Assembly (NCBI GenBank): GCA_003641675.1
Contig: QNBI01000034.1
Location: 1-10,126 of the forward strand
Direction: 5' to 3'
Source: Spirochaetota bacterium
Lineage (GTDB): Bacteria; Spirochaetota; Spirochaetia; SZUA-6
Length of the DNA: 10,126 nt
Below the pieces are notes generated by a model that saw only the letters and a program-made list of their open reading frames with translations, did no database searches and was not told where the DNA came from. Positions 7,455 to 10,126 of this stretch are shown in pieces (the stretch's first letter is position 1; each line of letters opens with the position of its first letter). The translations under genes were made by a program, and so were the position numbers.

Positions 7455-8235
7455 TATAATCTGTAATTTTTCCGGAAGAAAAAGTAAGTACTTCCGTATA
7501 ATCACGAAATACAGCTACCGTATGCTCAAACTGAGCGGACAAACTGCCATCATCCGTCACTAATGTCCAACCGTCATTCATCTTGGCAATATTTGAGCTG
7601 CCTAATGAAAGCATTGGCTCGACTGTAAAAACCATTCCCGGAACAATCCTAATACCTGTATTTTTTTCGCCTATATTAGGTATTATAGGATCTTCATGTA
7701 TTCTTTTCCCTATACCATGGCCGGCATATTCTTCTGCAATCGAACAGCCCAGCATTTCAGCTGTTTTTGTAATAATATTACCAATATCACCGGTGAAATA
7801 TCCTGCCTTTGCTCTGGAAATCCCCATAAGATTGGCCTGCCATGCAGCTTTTAAAAGCCTTTCCTTGTCCGGGTTACTACTGCCGACAAAATAGGTCCAG
7901 GCACCGTCTCCAAACCATCCGTCTATGGATACTGTTGTATCTATTGTTATTATATCGCCGTCTTCAAGCTTATAATTATTCGGTTTCCCATGTGCTATTA
8001 CATTGTTTACAGAAGTGCATATTGCAGCGGGGAATCCTTTAAAACCCTTTAAAGCGGGAATTGCTCCATTATCAATTATATATTTTTCTGCAATTGAGTT
8101 TAAATCAAGTGTAGAAATGCCCGGATGGATATAATCTTTTAATAACCTTAAGGTTTTTTCTACGATTCTGCAGCTTCTTCTTATTCGGGCAATATCTATG
8201 GACGTTTTAAGTGTAATATTGTTATCTATAGGGAT
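7432..8235 (-). CDS. map: Methionine aminopeptidase, type I; no canonical start codon
   Basis: Map removes the initiator methionine from new cytosolic proteins. With the start taken at 8235 the product has 267 residues, normal for a short type I enzyme without an N-terminal extension. All five metal ligands are present: Asp99, Asp110, His173 (in AGHGIGK), Glu206 (VFTVEPM) and Glu237 (QFEHTV). So are the active-site histidines His82 (IAHGKP) and His180 (HEDP). They match E. coli Asp97, Asp108, His171, Glu204, Glu235, His79 and His178. Oddly, no ATG, GTG or TTG occurs in frame from the upstream TGA (8239-8241) to the ATG at 7825-7827, which would delete His82 and two metal ligands. The ATC at 8235 is best placed: GAGG ends seven bases upstream, overlapping the aroH stop, and the product would read M-P-I-D-N-N-I-T-L-K. 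Other non-standard choices are ATC 8238, ATA 8229 and ATT 8217. A base error or recent mutation at 8233 (ATG to ATC) is the plain alternative. Function is secure; the start is not. Confidence 0.9.
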   Translation of the reverse strand: MPIDNNITLKTSIDIARIRRSCRIVEKTLRLLKDYIHPGISTLDLNSIAEKYIIDNGAIPALKGFKGFPAAICTSVNNVIAHGKPNNYKLEDGDIITIDTTVSIDGWFGDGAWTYFVGSSNPDKERLLKAAWQANLMGISRAKAGYFTGDIGNIITKTAEMLGCSIAEEYAGHGIGKRIHEDPIIPNIGEKNTGIRIVPGMVFTVEPMLSLGSSNIAKMNDGWTLVTDDGSLSAQFEHTVAVFRDYTEVLTFSSGKITDYIDFPPFF

Positions 8236-8245
8236 GATTCAACCT

Positions 8246-8605
8246 CTAACGGAAAAGATCCGGTCTTAATTTTTCTGCTCCGTTAAGATAAACCGGAACA
8301 GGATTTATATTTTCCTTTGAATTGTATGTAATAAGAACTCTGATAATAAGGGGCATTTGAGCCTCCATATATGCCTCCTGGACACAGAAAAGGGGTACCT
8401 TATCAAAACCATTTAAACGTATCGCAGCTGCAGGGTTATAAGCGGTAATATCCTTTGTAACTGAGAATACTATGCTTATAATTGAATTTTCAGTAAGGTG
8501 GTTAATTTTAAGAATCCTTTTTATTAATTCTGTTGCAGAGTCAGTTACAGCCTCTCTGGTGTTACTGCCAATTTGTATTGCCCCGCGGACTGCATATACC
8601 ATCAT
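8246..8605 (-). CDS. aroH: Chorismate mutase, AroH class
   Basis: AroH converts chorismate to prephenate, the entry step to phenylalanine and tyrosine. The 119-residue length fits the trimeric AroH fold. Compared with the Bacillus subtilis enzyme, the active-site residues are present: Arg7 in AVRGA, Arg63, Cys74 and Glu77 in CVQE, Arg89, Tyr106, and Arg114 in LRPDL. The start at 8605 gives MMVYAVRG, so Arg7 falls at exactly the family position. There is no Shine-Dalgarno before the ATG; instead a -10 box ends seven bases upstream, implying a leaderless or nearly leaderless mRNA. A second ATG follows immediately. The map frame opens about ten bases after the stop, and the stop TAG overlaps map's probable ribosome-binding site. 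Confidence 0.94.
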   Translation of the reverse strand: MMVYAVRGAIQIGSNTREAVTDSATELIKRILKINHLTENSIISIVFSVTKDITAYNPAAAIRLNGFDKVPLFCVQEAYMEAQMPLIIRVLITYNSKENINPVPVYLNGAEKLRPDLFR

Positions 8606-8612
8606 GTTTAGG

Positions 8613-8642
8613 AGTATATCAATCCGACTATTTATATGTCAA
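8613..8642 (-). promoter_or_regulatory. Promoter of aroH-map; predicts a leaderless transcript
   Basis: On the minus strand, a perfect TTGACA (8637-8642) is followed by an 18-base spacer and TATACT (8613-8618), one mismatch from consensus. Only seven bases (CCTAAAC) separate the -10 from the aroH ATG. The start of transcription should therefore fall at the A of the ATG or one or two bases before it. Confidence 0.7.
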
Positions 8643-8669
8643 TTAAATTAGAAAATCTGTTTTTAAGAT

Positions 8670-8996
8670 TTAAGCAAGCCAGACACTGATAAATTTAACT
8701 GTTATAAGGATACCCAAACAAAAGAAAGTTGCAAGGAGACTAAAAATCAGCTTGGCGGCATTTATTCTTTTTACTTTTATACCTGCAGTTATATATACAG
8801 AAATTAAGATGATACCAATTATAAAGTCCAGTGACGAGGAGTAGAGAATAAGTTTAAAAATAAAAATCTGAGTACTATCCAGGAACTCCTGTCTATTGCC
8901 TATAATGTACAGAAAGAGTAGTATAGAAACACTTATAAATAAAAAGATAAATATTTTTCTTGTTGTAAAAATAACAAAATTAACCGATTTTACCAT
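8670..8996 (-). CDS. Small three-helix integral membrane protein, unknown function
   Basis: I do not recognise a family. The 108 residues form about three membrane segments: residues 15-33, 43-70 (long, possibly one tilted helix) and 80-106. Short polar links lie between them (NRQEFLDSTQ and KVKRINAAK). By the positive-inside rule, the N-terminus (MVKSVN...TTRK) and the KVKR loop probably face the cytoplasm. The ATG at 8996 is the only methionine codon in the frame. It has no Shine-Dalgarno and lies 11 bases after a consensus -10 box. It is followed by the aroH promoter, so it is likely a single-gene transcript. The composition is strongly AT-rich, like its surroundings, with no sign of transfer. 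Confidence 0.7.
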   Translation of the reverse strand: MVKSVNFVIFTTRKIFIFLFISVSILLFLYIIGNRQEFLDSTQIFIFKLILYSSSLDFIIGIILISVYITAGIKVKRINAAKLIFSLLATFFCLGILITVKFISVWLA

Positions 8997-9007
8997 AGCA
9001 GTATATA

Positions 9008-9036
9008 ATTATAGCAGTAAAAAGCCTTTAAGTCAA
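9008..9036 (-). promoter_or_regulatory. Strong promoter of the small membrane protein gene
   Basis: On the minus strand, TTGACT (9031-9036) lies exactly 17 bases before a perfect TATAAT (9008-9013), preceded by TGC as an extended -10. The ATG lies 11 bases after the -10, so the leader is only about three to six bases long and contains no Shine-Dalgarno. Confidence 0.78.
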
Positions 9037-9042
9037 AAATGC

Positions 9043-9070
9043 TTGAAATTTGTCCGTGTTTAATTATCAT
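9043..9070 (+). promoter_or_regulatory. Candidate promoter of the SPFH-like gene, divergent from the neighbour
   Basis: TTGAAA (9043-9048) lies 16 bases from TATCAT (9065-9070), 20 bases upstream of the ATG at 9091. Its -35 lies only six bases from the -35 of the opposite promoter, so the two polymerases would compete or share regulation. The leader carries a good ribosome site (GAGG at 9082-9085). Confidence 0.5.
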
Positions 9071-9090
9071 AGGTCTTAAAAGAGGAAGGT

Positions 9091-9951
9091 ATGAAGAAAT
9101 TTATTATTATGTTTATAATCCTTGTTGTACTTGGAGGAGCCGCTTTTATTGCCGGATGGATCCAGATTTTTATACCTGCAGATACTTATTGTGTTGCTTT
9201 TACAAAAACAGGCGGATTTGATAAACAAGTTACAGAGCCTGGAAAATTCTCATGGAGATGGGAGAGGCTTATTCCCACAAATATGACTCTTTTTAAATTC
9301 AAGCTTAAACCGGTACAGAGGGATATTGAATTAAAAGGCGAGCTGCCTTCAGCCGGCATATACTCCACCGTTCTACCCGGACAACCGGATTTCACCTACA
9401 GTTTAAATTTAAGTATCTCATTTCTCTTAAAACCGTCCGTTCTGCCGGAACTGGTATCGAAACAGAATTTACGTCCGGATACCATTGATCAGTGGTATAA
9501 AACAATGTCAAACTCCGCATTTCATTATATTTCTGAACAGCTTTTAACTCTTAAGGATATTAAAAGCTACTACAGTTCTGGCGATATAGCTGTAGTCTTA
9601 AAAACAACCGTAGAAAAAGAATTCCCCTCTATACAGGTTTCGGATATTTCTGTCAACAGTATGTTATTACCCGATATTGAATTATACAATAAAGCCAAAA
9701 CTATATATTTTTCTCTGGCAGATGCCCATGCAGAATCACAGAAAAATATTATAAAAGAATTGGAGGGTGATAAGGTTAATCAAATGGTAAGCGAAAATAA
9801 GGAAAAGAGAAAAATTGAAACTTTTAAAGAATTCGGTAAACTGCTCAATGATTACCCAATACTTTTAAAATATCTTTCACTTCAGAAAGGCTATAACGGA
9901 GAATTAAAGATGCCGGATATTAAACTGCCGGAAACAGACAATGCCCAGTAA
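9091..9951 (+). CDS. SPFH/Band-7-like membrane-anchored protein, function unknown
   Basis: The 286-residue protein has one N-terminal membrane helix (residues about 4-24). Next is a stretch resembling the start of a Band-7/SPFH domain: a beta segment, then TEPGKFSWRWERLIPTNMTLFKF, where family members have an EPGLHFKIPF-like motif. Residues about 110-200 continue the pattern: a YSLNLSISFLL strand, a helix, then FPSIQVSDISVNSMLLPDIELYNKA, like the family's GIxVxxVxIxxIxxPxxI. The C-terminal 80 residues are mostly charged helix (ADAHAESQKN..., KEKRKIETFKEF), as in SPFH proteins that oligomerise. The ATG at 9091 has GAGG five bases upstream; a longer overlapping frame is a shadow. The stop overlaps the HIT-family start by 11 bases. 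SPFH assignment is by motif only, and substrate and partner are unknown. Confidence 0.68.
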   Translation: MKKFIIMFIILVVLGGAAFIAGWIQIFIPADTYCVAFTKTGGFDKQVTEPGKFSWRWERLIPTNMTLFKFKLKPVQRDIELKGELPSAGIYSTVLPGQPDFTYSLNLSISFLLKPSVLPELVSKQNLRPDTIDQWYKTMSNSAFHYISEQLLTLKDIKSYYSSGDIAVVLKTTVEKEFPSIQVSDISVNSMLLPDIELYNKAKTIYFSLADAHAESQKNIIKELEGDKVNQMVSENKEKRKIETFKEFGKLLNDYPILLKYLSLQKGYNGELKMPDIKLPETDNAQ

Positions 9952-10126
9952 TTATTTTTTAAACTTTGAAAAGATAAATTATTTTAAAAAAAAACGCCCC
10001 AGTGGGTGTATCCTCTGCCTTATAAAGGATCATTCATCCAAAATTGTAGATTTATCTATTTACAGGGATAATCTTTTTATTATTGTCGTTAACCTTTACC
10101 CCTATAATCCGGGCCATCTGTTAATA
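9941..10126 (+). CDS. HIT-family protein, Ap4A phosphorylase/hydrolase-like (3' end beyond the window)
   Basis: Only the first 62 residues are visible. They contain a CxxC pair (Cys23, Cys26), as in the zinc-binding N-terminus of HIT proteins related to mycobacterial Ap4A phosphorylase. YRDNLFIIVVNLYPYNPGHLLI follows, the diagnostic NxYPYNxGHL stretch of this branch. The catalytic HxHxH motif would lie beyond the right edge and cannot be checked. Such enzymes act on dinucleoside polyphosphates or nucleoside phosphoramidates in the cytoplasm. The ATG at 9941 lies inside the end of the SPFH-like gene with GGAAA upstream, so the pair is probably co-translated. Confidence 0.88.
   Translation, partial: MPSNYFLNFEKINYFKKKRPSGCILCLIKDHSSKIVDLSIYRDNLFIIVVNLYPYNPGHLLI

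Noticed and set aside
7432-7827. A truncated map starting at the ATG at 7827
   Set aside because: It would lose His82, Asp99 and Asp110, all conserved and in frame upstream. The longer frame without a canonical start is the real gene.
8208-8242. Programmed +1 frameshift from a TTG at 8242 into the map frame near CCCTAT
   Set aside because: The TTG touches the Shine-Dalgarno with no spacing, and initiation at the in-frame ATC needs fewer assumptions.
8643-8672. Terminator after the small membrane protein gene (AAATCT/AGATTT hairpin)
   Set aside because: The stem is six mostly A-T pairs and the following T-run is broken; too weak to call.

Overview
The window is AT-rich and densely coded, and looks like the chromosome of a host-free or host-associated spirochaete (Treponema/Spirochaeta-like). 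This rests on overall gene style, and on a very large outer-membrane protein that joins a barrel-like region, many FlgD-type Ig-like repeats and an OmpA peptidoglycan-binding domain. That domain lacks the Asp used to bind diaminopimelate, which fits spirochaetes with ornithine in their peptidoglycan. The phylum is an inference; there is no rRNA gene to confirm it. No mobile element, CRISPR array or phage gene was seen.

Layout. Almost everything from 1 to 8996 lies on the minus strand, so it is transcribed right to left. In that order: a small three-helix membrane protein (8670-8996) with its own strong promoter; aroH chorismate mutase (8246-8605) with another strong promoter; map methionine aminopeptidase (7432-8235); tRNA-Thr(UGU) and tRNA-Tyr(GUA), closed by an intrinsic terminator; a YkgJ-type cysteine-cluster protein; an overlapping 53-residue ORF too small for routine calling; the 1334-residue barrel/Ig/OmpA protein; mltG, sharing an ATGA overlap with it; and dnaG, 15 bases further on and cut by the left edge. 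On the plus strand at the right end, a divergent promoter region drives an SPFH/Band-7-like membrane-anchored protein (9091-9951). It overlaps by 11 bases a HIT-family gene that runs off the right edge.

How the genes fit together. The OmpA-like protein and MltG form a tightly coupled cell-envelope pair (an outer membrane-to-peptidoglycan link, and a glycan-strand terminating transglycosylase), followed by the primase gene. aroH-map forms a second unit, and the two tRNAs follow map closely.

The most notable signals concern translation starts. The map reading frame carries all five metal ligands but has no ATG, GTG or TTG between its upstream in-frame stop and residue 137. The best-placed start is an ATC with a well-spaced Shine-Dalgarno. 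aroH and the small membrane protein each have a near-consensus promoter so close to the ATG that their mRNAs should be leaderless or nearly so, and neither has a Shine-Dalgarno. The giant protein has an alternating (A-B)x3 higher-order Ig repeat with spacings of 104/107/104/107/103/107 residues.
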